This document shows, piece after piece, positions 1 to 6,941 of a stretch of DNA of 8,861 nucleotides. A program made the translations under genes and the position numbers. This stretch comes from Planctomycetia bacterium (GTDB lineage: Bacteria; Planctomycetota; UBA1135; GCA-002686595). Below the pieces are notes generated by a model, which saw only the letters and a program-made list of their open reading frames with translations, did not search any database and was not told the origin of the DNA. The stretch's first letter is position 1; the number at the start of each line of letters is the position of its first letter. Where the stretch lies: NCBI GenBank assembly GCA_005778045.1, contig SXKQ01000100.1, positions 1 through 8,861 of the forward strand, in the 5' to 3' direction.

Positions 1-84
1 CGAAGCCTCGCTCATAGTGCGGGCCACGCGGCGGCGGGCCGTCGAAGCCTCGCTCATAGTGCGGGCCACGCGGCGGCGGGCCGT
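1..84 (-). repeat. Perfect 42-bp tandem duplication inside the truD tail
   Basis: Bases 1-42 and 43-84 are identical, so the unit repeats at least twice and may continue beyond the left edge. The unit is 14 codons long and keeps frame; on the coding strand it encodes FDGPPPRGPHYERG. A related, degenerate unit (DGPPPRRGPRDDR) lies next to it at about 85-126. This is coding DNA of the TruD tail, not a CRISPR or mobile-element repeat: there is no spacer between copies. Confidence 0.93.
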
Positions 85-1441
85 CGCGGTCATCGCGCGG
101 ACCGCGACGCGGCGGCGGGCCATCGAAGCGCCGCGCTCCGGCACGCGGCGCCCGCTCGTCCCGACCTTCCGGTCGCGGACTGCGGCGCTGCAGACGACCT
201 TCGAGCGGCTCGCCGCTCTCCTCCGCGAGCTCGCGCCCCTGCACTTCGGCGAGCGACTGCGGCGCGCGACCGGGCACCTCGAACAGGCGCCGCGCCACCA
301 GCGTCGCGTAGGCGCCGCGCGGGAGCTCGAAGCGCACGCCCACCATGGCCGCGTTGCGGTGGTACGGGTCGGCCTTCGGCGGTCGCACGCGCAGGTGGGC
401 CGGATGCACGAATAGCGGACGGTCCTCGCCCTTGAGCGCCATGCCGCTGACGCCCTCGATTTGGAACTGTCCGGGCGTGAGGCTATGCCCGGCGAGCACG
501 TCCGCGAGCAGGCCGCGCTGCACGGGGTCGATCACGTCCTCGAGGCCCGGACCCGGCAGGCGGAAGGTCGCATCCGACGCGACCGGCAGGAGATCGCGCT
601 CGACCGGATAGATTAGCGGGCCTTCCTCGCTCTCGATCACGACGCGCTTGTCGACGGGCACGTGCTCGCGCACGAAGTCGGCTACCGAGCGGTTCCACAC
701 GTGCGACTGGTACGCGTACAGGTGGATCAGTCGCACGCGCGACCCCACGTGGTAGAACGCGCCAGCGAAGTCATCCGGATGGCGGCGCAATTGTTCGAAC
801 ACCGAGTGGTGCGCGCCGAGCTTGCCGGCGATGTCGCGGCAGGCCGACCAGTCGCCCCAGTTCTCCCACAACGCCTGCTTGAGCACCTTGGTGCGCGGAT
901 CGTCGTGCAGCGAGCGCGCGGCCAGAAGCATCTTGAGCGCGCGATCCGCGTGGCCCTTCATCAGGTCGAGCGCGATCCAGCCCTGCCCGTGGCGCAGGTT
1001 GCCGAAGCGCTGCTCGTCGAAGTAGTTGATCACACCCTGCTTGCGAATGCGCGCGAGGTTGATGCGCAGCGCGGCGAGTTCCTCGGTATGCAGGTCGCGC
1101 ACCACGAGCTCGAAGGCGTTGCCCGTGCTGTCCTTCGAGTCGAGCTCCTTGGCCGCGAAGCCGATGGTCTCGATCTTGACGTCGGAGCCCGCGGCGCTGA
1201 CCTCGGGCCCATGGCGGATCGACATGTACTGCGTCGTGACGCCCTGGCGGTCCTTGAGTCCGCACATCGCGATCTCGCCGGCGCCTCGGCCGGATTCCTG
1301 CGCGAGGACCTCGGCCGCCTCGAGGGAGGTCAGCTTGCGCTTGATGACGCGGTAGACGCGGAACTCGCCCTTCTTCTGCACCACCTCCGGCGCGAGCAGC
1401 TCGCGCACGCGGAAGTCGGCGGCCCTGGATTTCAGCTTCAT
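1..1441 (-). CDS. truD: tRNA pseudouridine(13) synthase TruD with repetitive C-terminal tail (3' end outside window)
   Basis: TruD isomerises uridine 13 of certain tRNAs to pseudouridine in the cytoplasm. I read 480 codons from the ATG at 1441 with no stop before the left edge, so the C-terminus is missing. The family signature CGLKDRQGVTTQ lies at residues 60-71, with Asp64 as the expected catalytic aspartate. A second TruD motif, NYFDEQRFG, is at 139-147, and the YQSHVWN segment is at 244-250. The conserved core ends near residue 390 (FELPRGAYATLVARRLF), while E. coli TruD is about 350 aa in total. Residues from about 391 onward are an added, probably disordered tail rich in Pro, Gly and Arg, with repeated DGPPPRG and HYERG units. 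The ATG overlaps the TGA of the upstream RluA-type gene (ATGA), so translational coupling is likely; a GGTGAGG stretch sits 11 nt before the start. The family assignment is secure. The role of the tail is unknown. Confidence 0.93.
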   Translation of the reverse strand, partial: MKLKSRAADFRVRELLAPEVVQKKGEFRVYRVIKRKLTSLEAAEVLAQESGRGAGEIAMCGLKDRQGVTTQYMSIRHGPEVSAAGSDVKIETIGFAAKELDSKDSTGNAFELVVRDLHTEELAALRINLARIRKQGVINYFDEQRFGNLRHGQGWIALDLMKGHADRALKMLLAARSLHDDPRTKVLKQALWENWGDWSACRDIAGKLGAHHSVFEQLRRHPDDFAGAFYHVGSRVRLIHLYAYQSHVWNRSVADFVREHVPVDKRVVIESEEGPLIYPVERDLLPVASDATFRLPGPGLEDVIDPVQRGLLADVLAGHSLTPGQFQIEGVSGMALKGEDRPLFVHPAHLRVRPPKADPYHRNAAMVGVRFELPRGAYATLVARRLFEVPGRAPQSLAEVQGRELAEESGEPLEGRLQRRSPRPEGRDERAPRAGARRFDGPPPRRGPRDDRDGPPPRGPHYERGFDGPPPRGPHYERGF

Positions 1442-2442
1442 CGGCGCGGAGGCCTCACCTTGGAGAGTTGCTTGAGCGCACGCGCGAGATCGCGCGGGAT
1501 CGGGGCCTCGACGCGCTGGAGGCGCGCAGGCTCGGAGACGGAAGGGAACTCGAGACTCGCCGCGTGCAGGGTGAGTCGCTCGATCAGCGGAGTCTCGACC
1601 TGTCCGGGCTTCTTGCGATAATCGCGTTTCAGCTCCGAGAGCTGCAGCGCCTTGCGGCGACCGTAGATCGGATCGACCGCCAGCGGGAAGCCCTTGGCGG
1701 AGAGGTGCACGCGAATCTGGTGCGTGCGGCCGGTACGGGGCTCGCACTCGAGCAGCGTGTAGCCGCGGAAGCGCTGCGCGACGCGCACGAGCGTGAGCGC
1801 TTCCTTGCCGTCGCGGCGCGCGCACATCTGGCCGGTGCGCTTGGGGTCCTGCGCCACAGCGAGGCGGATCTCCTCGACCTCCCCGTCGGCGAGCGGGTGC
1901 TCGCCCTCGACCAGCGCGAGGTAGCGCTTCTGCACGCGCCCCTCCTCGAACGCCGCCCCGAGCACGCGCTCGGCCTCGACGGTCTTGGCGAGCACCATCG
2001 CGCCCGACGTGTCGCGGTCGAGCCGATGCACGAGCCGCGGCCGAAAGGCCTCGGCTGCGCCCGCCGTCGCCCGCGCCTCGACGAGGCCCTGCACCGTCGC
2101 CACCACGTTCGGGCGCAGGTCGTCCCAGCGGTCGGGCTCGACCGCGAGCCCGGCCGGCTTGTCGATCGCGAGCACGTGCTCGTCCTCGGACAGGAACGGC
2201 ACCTCGCCATCGAAGGCGTCGGGCTCGTTCGACTCCGGCAGCTCATTGTCCTCGAGGTCGACGATCACGACCTCGTTGTCGCGCAGGCGGTGACCGGGGT
2301 GCGCGTCCTGCCCGTTGACCGTGATGCGCCCTTCGCGCACCAATTGCCGCAGCAAGCGCTTGTGGACGCCCGGGTAGAGGCGGCTCAGGAACTCGTCGAG
2401 TTCCATGCCGATCTGCTCGGGCGGCACGGTGTAGGGTTGCAT
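1438..2442 (-). CDS. RluA/RluD-family 23S rRNA-type pseudouridine synthase
   Basis: This 334-aa cytoplasmic enzyme converts uridine to pseudouridine in RNA, most likely large-subunit rRNA. An S4 RNA-binding domain covers about residues 13-61 (MELDEFLSRLYPGVHKRLLR onward). It is followed by the catalytic domain with the family signature HRLDRDTSG at 139-147, in which Asp142 is the catalytic residue. The later conserved block GRTHQIRVHL is at 238-247. The length fits RluD-type proteins of about 320-330 aa. I chose the ATG at 2442 because the S4 domain begins soon after it. A longer reading from a GTG at 2526 would overlap hpt and add residues without family similarity. No clear Shine-Dalgarno site precedes the ATG. 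The stop codon overlaps the start of truD, and hpt lies 50 nt upstream. The exact target uridine (RluC- or RluD-like) cannot be decided from sequence alone. Confidence 0.93.
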   Translation of the reverse strand: MQPYTVPPEQIGMELDEFLSRLYPGVHKRLLRQLVREGRITVNGQDAHPGHRLRDNEVVIVDLEDNELPESNEPDAFDGEVPFLSEDEHVLAIDKPAGLAVEPDRWDDLRPNVVATVQGLVEARATAGAAEAFRPRLVHRLDRDTSGAMVLAKTVEAERVLGAAFEEGRVQKRYLALVEGEHPLADGEVEEIRLAVAQDPKRTGQMCARRDGKEALTLVRVAQRFRGYTLLECEPRTGRTHQIRVHLSAKGFPLAVDPIYGRRKALQLSELKRDYRKKPGQVETPLIERLTLHAASLEFPSVSEPARLQRVEAPIPRDLARALKQLSKVRPPRR

Positions 2443-2492
2443 GGGCGCGACGGGGCGGCGGTGGAAGCACGGGAAGCGGGCCCGGGATGGGC

Positions 2493-3050
2493 TCAGCGCG
2501 CGGAGCTGCGCGGGCGCTCGTAGCACTCGCGCTTGAGGGCGCCGACGTAGGGCAGGTTGCGGTAGTGCCCCGCGAAGTCGAGCCCGTAGCCGACGACGAA
2601 CAGGTCCTCGACCTCGAACACGCGGAAGTCGGCTTGGAACGGCACCGCGCGCCGGGCCGGCTTGTCGAGGAACACGCAGCTGCGCACCTCGGCCGCACCG
2701 CGCTTGTGCATCTCCCCCACCAGTCGCGAGAGGGTCTTGCCGGTATCGAGGATGTCGTCTACGAGCAGCAGGTTGCGACCGGCGATCTCGCTCTCGGCCG
2801 GGAAGAAGTTGAGGGCGAGCTGGCCGGATTGGGTGCCGTCGCCGTAGCTCGAGGCGCTAACGAAGGCGAGTTCCAAGGGGATCGGGATGCGCCGGATCAG
2901 GTCCGAGGCAAAGATACAGCTGCCCTTGAGCACGCTCACGACCGTGAAGGGACGCCCCGTGTAGGCCGAAGTCACCTCGGCGGCGACGCGGTCGATGCCC
3001 TTGCGGATCTCGGCCTCGTTGAAAAGGATGCGTTCGACGTCGTGGTCCAC
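2493..3050 (-). CDS. hpt: Hypoxanthine (hypoxanthine-guanine) phosphoribosyltransferase
   Basis: The enzyme salvages hypoxanthine and guanine, transferring phosphoribose from PRPP to form IMP and GMP in the cytosol. Read from the GTG at 3050 it has 185 residues, matching the usual 175-190. The PRPP-binding loop LLLVDDILDTGKTL is at 94-107, with the acidic pair Asp98-Asp99. The LKG loop is at 41-43 and the flexible loop SSYGDGTQSG is at 67-76. The C-terminal DLFVVGYGLDFAGHYRNLP block is typical of bacterial HPRTs. The frame stays open upstream to a TTG at 3146, but that stretch is Arg/Pro-rich and non-homologous, so I reject it. A GAGGACGAG stretch about 10 nt before the GTG could serve as ribosome-binding site. 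It is the first gene of the hpt - rluA-type - truD cluster, so salvage and RNA modification are probably co-transcribed. Confidence 0.94.
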   Translation of the reverse strand: MDHDVERILFNEAEIRKGIDRVAAEVTSAYTGRPFTVVSVLKGSCIFASDLIRRIPIPLELAFVSASSYGDGTQSGQLALNFFPAESEIAGRNLLLVDDILDTGKTLSRLVGEMHKRGAAEVRSCVFLDKPARRAVPFQADFRVFEVEDLFVVGYGLDFAGHYRNLPYVGALKRECYERPRSSAR

Positions 3051-3424
3051 GGCTGCGTCTCGTCCTCGGGCGCCTCTGGGCCCCCAGGGTCGAGGGCGGC
3101 CCGCACTCGGGTGGTACAGGGTACGGGGAAGCGCGCGCTGCGGCAACCGCGCCCATTTTCCGGCGGTAGGACGAGGTCCCGAGTGGTGCTAGAGTGCACA
3201 TGGCGAAGGTTTTCACTCGGCGTCGATCGTCGCAGGGGCGCGGCCTCCCCGCACCCGCGTCGGTGGCGCCCTTTCGGTCCGGGGCGAAACTGTTCGCAGT
3301 CTCCGCCTCCTGCGCCCGACTGATCCGCCGGATACGCCGTCCCCGCGCGTTCGGTCCGGCCCGACTGGTTCCGCGCCCTCGCTCCACTCTCCTCTACACG
3401 ACTGCGACAGATAGCAAGCTAACG
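3051..3424. other. Divergent intergenic region without a convincing gene
   Basis: These 374 bases separate the minus-strand hpt cluster from the plus-strand block and must hold both sets of promoters. Open frames cross it on both strands, including upstream extensions of hpt and of the 90-aa gene. Their predicted peptides are Arg/Pro-rich, lack domain character and look like GC-driven open frames. I find no tRNA-like fold, terminator with a T-tract, or riboswitch that I can support. Apart from the weak hpt promoter candidate I see nothing specific. Confidence 0.6.
3118..3146 (-). promoter_or_regulatory. Weak candidate sigma70-type promoter for hpt
   Basis: On the minus strand TTGCCG (-35, 4 of 6 matches) is followed after 17 nt by TACCCT (-10, 3 of 6). 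Transcription would start roughly 60 nt upstream of the hpt GTG. Spacing is ideal but the -10 box is poor, so this is only a candidate. Confidence 0.22.
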
Positions 3425-3697
3425 ATGGTCCAACGACGCTCGGATGAAGAACGAATCGCGGCCCTGCGGGCCAAGATCGAGATGCTGCGCTCCAAGGCAC
3501 AGGAGGCGGCCCGGCCGGATCAGGTCCTCCTGCGCGAGGCACCGAAGATCCACAAGCGCCTGCGTGAGTTCGCCCAGCTGGCCCACGACCAAGGCCGCGC
3601 GGACGTGGCCAACTCGATCGTGGCCTTCATGGCGGGACTCGACCGCATGATTCAGGAGCTGCCCGAACCGACGCGGCGGCCCTTGGCTCGACGCTGA
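3425..3697 (+). CDS. Small charged helical protein of unknown function (90 aa)
   Basis: I do not recognise this family. The protein is 90 aa, rich in Arg, Ala, Leu and Glu, with no signal peptide or membrane segment, so it is probably cytoplasmic. Residues about 6-25 (SDEERIAALRAKIEMLRSKA) have heptad-like spacing of Ile/Leu/Met and could form a short coiled coil. A second amphipathic helix probably covers about 40-76. The Pro/Arg tail EPTRRPLARR is likely flexible and basic. The ATG at 3425 is chosen because coding character begins there; a GTG at 3194 is in frame, but the intervening 77 codons look like noise. No good Shine-Dalgarno site is visible. It lies 87 nt upstream of the Nudix gene on the same strand, so co-transcription is possible. 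A DNA- or nucleoid-binding or protein-interaction role would be a guess. Confidence 0.65.
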   Translation: MVQRRSDEERIAALRAKIEMLRSKAQEAARPDQVLLREAPKIHKRLREFAQLAHDQGRADVANSIVAFMAGLDRMIQELPEPTRRPLARR

Positions 3698-3784
3698 CCG
3701 CTGGCTGAGGTTCGAGATCTGGCGCGCGCCCGAGTGGCGCGAGGTCTGATGCTTGTCCTTCGGCGCTCGAAATCCGGAGCTTCG

Positions 3785-4351
3785 ATGAAGAATTCGAATT
3801 CAATTCAAGTGCACTCCAAAGCCGTCCTGTTCACGGGGCGAGTCTTCGACGTAGTGCGCGAGGAGATCGAGCTTGCCTCGGGCCTCCGTCAGGACCTCGC
3901 CATCGTGCGCCACCCCGGCGCCGTCGGCGTGGTCGCGATGCAGCCCGATGGACAGGTGCTGCTCGTGCGCCAGTACCGTCACGCGGTGGGGCGAGAGCTG
4001 CTGGAGATCCCGGCCGGCCGGCTGGAGCCGGGCGAAGAGCCGCGCAAGGCCGCCCTGCGTGAGCTCGAGGAGGAAACGGGCTACCGCGCGCAGTCCCTCG
4101 AGCCGCTCGGGAGCTTCTTCCCGGCGCCGGGCTTCTGCTCCGAGGAGCTGCATCTGTTCCTCGCCCGAGATCTCGGCTGGGCCGGACCTGAGCGGGCCGC
4201 CCACGATGCCGACGAGGAGCTCGCCACCGTGCAACTCCCCCTCCGCGAGGCCCTCGAGCGCTGCTCCGTCGATGCCAAGTCGTGGATCGGGCTGTCCCGA
4301 GCCGCCGCGCGACTGTCGATGCCCCCTGAGGGGCCGCCTCCCGACCGGTGA
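3785..4351 (+). CDS. nudF: Nudix hydrolase, ADP-ribose pyrophosphatase type
   Basis: The predicted activity is hydrolysis of ADP-ribose (and similar nucleoside diphosphate sugars) to AMP and ribose 5-phosphate in the cytosol, limiting toxic free ADP-ribose. The protein has 188 residues, close to B. subtilis NudF (about 185). The complete Nudix box reads GRLEPGEEPRKAAL then RELEEETGY at about residues 78-100, with the metal-binding REXXEE core intact. Upstream, RHPGAVGVVAMQPDGQVLLV and the RQYRHAVGRELLEIPAG block are characteristic of the ADP-ribose pyrophosphatase branch. Downstream, LGSFFPAPGFCSEELHLFLA completes it. The ATG at 3785 is preferred because GGAG sits 5 nt before it (3776-3779). 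In-frame starts at 3734 (GTG) and 3749 (ATG) add only a short Arg-rich stretch. The substrate is inferred from motif flavour; other Nudix substrates are possible. Confidence 0.9.
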   Translation: MKNSNSIQVHSKAVLFTGRVFDVVREEIELASGLRQDLAIVRHPGAVGVVAMQPDGQVLLVRQYRHAVGRELLEIPAGRLEPGEEPRKAALRELEEETGYRAQSLEPLGSFFPAPGFCSEELHLFLARDLGWAGPERAAHDADEELATVQLPLREALERCSVDAKSWIGLSRAAARLSMPPEGPPPDR

Positions 4352-4377
4352 CTCTCGGGCCGAGCGCCTTCCTGCGC

Positions 4378-4406
4378 TTGAGACGGCCGCGGCGGAGGGG
4401 TACAAA
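4378..4406 (+). promoter_or_regulatory. Candidate sigma70-type promoter for the response regulator
   Basis: TTGAGA at 4378-4383 (5 of 6 matches to TTGACA) and TACAAA at 4401-4406 (4 of 6 to TATAAT) are separated by exactly 17 nt. The predicted start near 4413 leaves a leader of about 40 nt before the ATG at 4452. It lies just after the nudF stop, so the regulator can probably be transcribed independently. Confidence 0.5.
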
Positions 4407-4451
4407 CGCTGGGGCACGCACTCGCCCGCGGCTTCCCGGCCCGGTCCCACC

Positions 4452-5789
4452 ATGCTCGACCGCATCCTGATCGTCGACGACGAGCCGCTCGTGCTCGAGA
4501 CCCTCTCCGAGGTCCTGAGCTCCGAGGGCTATCCCGTCTCCCAAGCTCCCGACGCACGGGAGGGGCTGGACGTTCTCGCGCGCGAGCCGCACGCACTGGT
4601 GCTTTCGGACATTCGCATGCCGGGCATGGACGGTGTCGAGTTTCTGCGCGAAGTGCGCCGCCTGCATCCGGGCACCGACGTGGTCCTGATGACCGGCTAT
4701 GGCAGCCTCGACGGGGCCATCGACGCGATGGCACTCGGCGCGGCGGACTACCTGATCAAGCCGCTCAAGCCCAAGGAGATCCTCGCGCGCGTGCGCTCGA
4801 TCCTCACGCGCCGCCGGCTCGAGAGCGAAGTGCACTCGCTGCACTCCGCCCTGCGCTCGCGCTACGACATGCACAACCTCGTCGCCGACAGTCCGCGCAT
4901 GAGCGCCCTCGTCGCCGCGGTGCGCCGCGTCAAGGACGGCAGCGAGGCGCTGATGGTCTATGGAGAGTCTGGCAGCGGACGCCACTTCCTCGCCCGCACG
5001 ATCCACTACGCCAGCGAGCGCCGCAGTCATGAGTTCGCGCTCGTCGAAGCGCGCGTGACGGCGCCGCTCGATCTCGCCGCAATGCTGTTCGGCGTGCGCA
5101 CGCCGGGCGGTCGTCGCCGGCGAGGCCTGCTCGAGAAGGTCGAGAAGGGCACAGTCCACATCGCATCCCTCGAGGCGCTGCCCGAGGACCTGCAGCAGCG
5201 GCTCGGGGCTGCGCTCTCGACCCGCAAGCTCGACGTGGGAGAGAAGATCGTCGAGCTCGAGTGCCGCGTGATCATCTCCAGCGACGAGCCTCCGATCGAC
5301 CTGCTAAAATCCGCTCGGCTCGTGAAGGAGCTCGCGCTGCTGCGCGAGTGCCCCGCCCTGCATGTGCCGCCCCTGCGCCAGCGCAAGGAAGACCTCGCCG
5401 GACTGGTGGCCGTGTTCGTGGAGACCTACTCCAGCGAGCACGGGCGTTCCATCCGTGTCGGCTCCGGCGTGATCGAGCTCCTCGCCTCGCACCAGTTCCC
5501 CGGCAACGTGACCCAGTTGTTCGCGGTGCTCACCAACGCGGCCAAGTACTCGGTCGACGGCGATCTGTCGGTGGACTCGATCGAGCGCGCCCTGCGCCAG
5601 TCGATCTTGGCGGAAGACCGTGGCATCGCGGACCACCTCGGTGACCGCGAGTACCAGGTCATCGTGCGCGCCGTGCAGCGCAACCCCGGGCGCCTCGACC
5701 ATGCGGCCAAGGAGCTCGGCATCAGCCGCACGACGCTGTGGCGCCGCATGCGCAAACACGGCATCAAGCTCGAAGGCGAAGAAGAGTGA
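4452..5789 (+). CDS. NtrC-like response regulator with degenerate AAA+ domain and Fis-type HTH
   Basis: This 445-aa cytoplasmic DNA-binding protein has three domains. The receiver (about 1-120) looks functional: acidic pocket Asp9-Asp10, phosphoacceptor Asp53 (SDIRMPGMDG), Thr81 and Lys103 (KPLKP). The central domain (about 140-375) is clearly derived from sigma54-activating AAA+ ATPases but is damaged at key points. Walker A reads GESGSGRH (171-178), with Arg177 replacing the usual Lys. The GAFTGA sigma54-contact loop is absent (VRTPGGRRRRG at 215-225). The Walker B acidic residues are missing (GTVHIASLEALP where family members have GTLFLDEI.ELP). Later landmarks persist (PPLRQRKEDL; QFPGNVTQL for WPGNVREL). 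The C-terminus (about 410-440) is a Fis-type helix-turn-helix, AAKELGISRTTLWRRMRKHG. I infer a regulator that binds DNA but does not hydrolyse ATP or activate sigma54 polymerase. No sensor kinase is in the window. The ATG at 4452 starts the receiver directly. Confidence 0.92.
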   Translation: MLDRILIVDDEPLVLETLSEVLSSEGYPVSQAPDAREGLDVLAREPHALVLSDIRMPGMDGVEFLREVRRLHPGTDVVLMTGYGSLDGAIDAMALGAADYLIKPLKPKEILARVRSILTRRRLESEVHSLHSALRSRYDMHNLVADSPRMSALVAAVRRVKDGSEALMVYGESGSGRHFLARTIHYASERRSHEFALVEARVTAPLDLAAMLFGVRTPGGRRRRGLLEKVEKGTVHIASLEALPEDLQQRLGAALSTRKLDVGEKIVELECRVIISSDEPPIDLLKSARLVKELALLRECPALHVPPLRQRKEDLAGLVAVFVETYSSEHGRSIRVGSGVIELLASHQFPGNVTQLFAVLTNAAKYSVDGDLSVDSIERALRQSILAEDRGIADHLGDREYQVIVRAVQRNPGRLDHAAKELGISRTTLWRRMRKHGIKLEGEEE

Positions 5790-5820
5790 GGGCTGCGCGC
5801 TTGCTGCGTGACTGCGGCGC

Positions 5821-6870
5821 TCAACGCACGCACTCCACGTCGACGAGATAGCCGAAGCCGCCCTGACCCGGCACGCTTCCCCCAGCCGCATCCAAGCACA
5901 GGAGCGCACCCGGGGCCGCGATCCAGACGCTGCCATCGTTTCCAACGCTGGCTCGACTGGCGCCCACGTGCGCGAGTCCGATATGGGCGAGCTCGAGCGA
6001 CCCGCCGGGCCCGAAGCGACGCACGAGCGCGCCCTCTCCGTCGCACAGCCAGACACGCTCCGCTTCGCGCACGGGCGTGAGCGTGAGCGCGGCGAGGCCC
6101 GCGGGCACCACCCAGCGCGGAGCAAGGTCGCGACCGAGCAGCGCGAGTCGCGTGCCTCCCGCACCACCCGCCGCATCGAGCACCCACCAAGTGCCCGACT
6201 CCGGCCCCGGCGCGAGGTCGCTGAGGACACCGCCGAAGTCCCTGCGCGCGAGCCGCTGCCCATCGGGACCGAAGAGCCGCAGCTCCCCACGCTCGGATCC
6301 GACCAGCGTGCATCCGAAGGCCGCCGCCGCGCAGAAGGCGTCCTCGCTCCGCTCGACCATCGTGACCGCGCCCGTCGGCGACACCCGCACGACCTGCCGG
6401 GCTCCGGTGGATCCGAACTCGACGGCGAGCACGGCGCCCGAGCCACCCTCGATGGACTCCAGATCGAGCACCGGACCGAGCGCGAGCTCCCGCTCGATGC
6501 GCCCGCTCTCGTCCTCGACGAGCAGCAGGCGGTGCGGCCCCACCGGCCCCGCGGCACCGGCGCAGGCGACCCACAGGTCTCCATCGGGTCCGAGCGCGAG
6601 CTCGACCGGCGACTCCAGCGCGATGCGACGGACCACGAGCCGCTCGCGATCGAGCCCCACGACGGCGCCCCCATCACGATCGGCCAGCCAAGCCGCCACG
6701 GGTCCGCCCCCCGACGCCCCCGACGCACCAAACGCCCCCGACGCCCCCAAGGCCCCCGACGTGAGCCCGAGCAGCGCGCCACCCACCGCTGCGCCCGCCG
6801 CGACCCACACGCCGCTGCGCCCGGCTCCTCGAACGACCGTCGCAACCGAGTCCCGCCCCCCGCTGTCCAT
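5821..6870 (-). CDS. Membrane-anchored NHL/SMP-30-like beta-propeller protein
   Basis: This is a 349-aa protein of unconfirmed function. An N-terminal hydrophobic helix (about 20-37) preceded by Arg14 and Arg18 predicts an uncleaved anchor with the rest outside the cytoplasm. A low-complexity Gly/Ala/Ser linker (about 38-56) follows. Residues about 58-349 repeat short beta-strand blade motifs: WLADRDGGAVVGLD, DLWVACAG, TWWVLDAAGG, RVWLCDGEGALVRRFG and SVWIAAPGALLCLD. Such spacing is typical of NHL or SMP-30-like propellers, which bind ligands or partners. The ATG at 6870 is supported by GGAGGG 5 nt upstream (6876-6881). It lies 71 nt after the candidate selenoprotein on the same strand and is convergent with the response regulator, whose stop is 31 nt away. 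It may be the last gene of the oxidase operon or separately transcribed. No catalytic residues are recognised. Confidence 0.75.
   Translation of the reverse strand: MDSGGRDSVATVVRGAGRSGVWVAAGAAVGGALLGLTSGALGASGAFGASGASGGGPVAAWLADRDGGAVVGLDRERLVVRRIALESPVELALGPDGDLWVACAGAAGPVGPHRLLLVEDESGRIERELALGPVLDLESIEGGSGAVLAVEFGSTGARQVVRVSPTGAVTMVERSEDAFCAAAAFGCTLVGSERGELRLFGPDGQRLARRDFGGVLSDLAPGPESGTWWVLDAAGGAGGTRLALLGRDLAPRWVVPAGLAALTLTPVREAERVWLCDGEGALVRRFGPGGSLELAHIGLAHVGASRASVGNDGSVWIAAPGALLCLDAAGGSVPGQGGFGYLVDVECVR
6705..6762 (-). repeat. Degenerate 9-nt repeats / G-run cluster encoding the Gly-Ala-Ser linker
   Basis: The coding strand carries GGGGCGTCG-like units encoding Gly-Ala-Ser. Five runs of five or six G are separated by CCTT, CGTC, a 13-nt gap and CGTC. 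The repeats form the flexible linker between the membrane anchor and the beta-propeller. The G-runs could fold in DNA or mRNA, but the 13-nt gap breaks the canonical G-quadruplex rule. Confidence 0.7.
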
Positions 6871-6941
6871 GTATGCCCTCCGCTCCCCCGTCGCTCGGGA
6901 GCCGCGGCAGTCGCGGGGCAATCGAGGAAAAAGTGCGCGCC

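Noticed and set aside
1..126. Possible CRISPR array or mobile-element end
   Set aside because: The repeats are directly adjacent with no spacers, keep the reading frame and encode the TruD tail.
662..2523. Long plus-strand open frames opposite truD and the RluA-type gene (662-1621 and 1468-2523)
   Set aside because: They are antisense shadows created by high GC content. The minus-strand products have unmistakable family motifs.
3831..5159. 442-aa minus-strand open frame opposite nudF and the response regulator
   Set aside because: It is antisense to two well-supported genes with intact motifs, so it is a GC-driven shadow.
5790..5820. Bidirectional terminator in the 31-nt convergent gap
   Set aside because: No stable hairpin with a T-run is visible on either strand.
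5304..6845. 513-aa minus-strand open frame spanning the response-regulator end and the propeller gene
   Set aside because: It runs antisense to the HTH region of the response regulator and out of frame with the propeller gene. The product is Arg/Ser-rich with no domain character.
6876..6902. Terminator between the selenoprotein candidate and the propeller gene
   Set aside because: A GCTCCC/GGGAGC pairing exists on the minus strand, but it has a 9-nt loop, no following T-tract, and overlaps the propeller ribosome-binding region. It is not convincing as a terminator.
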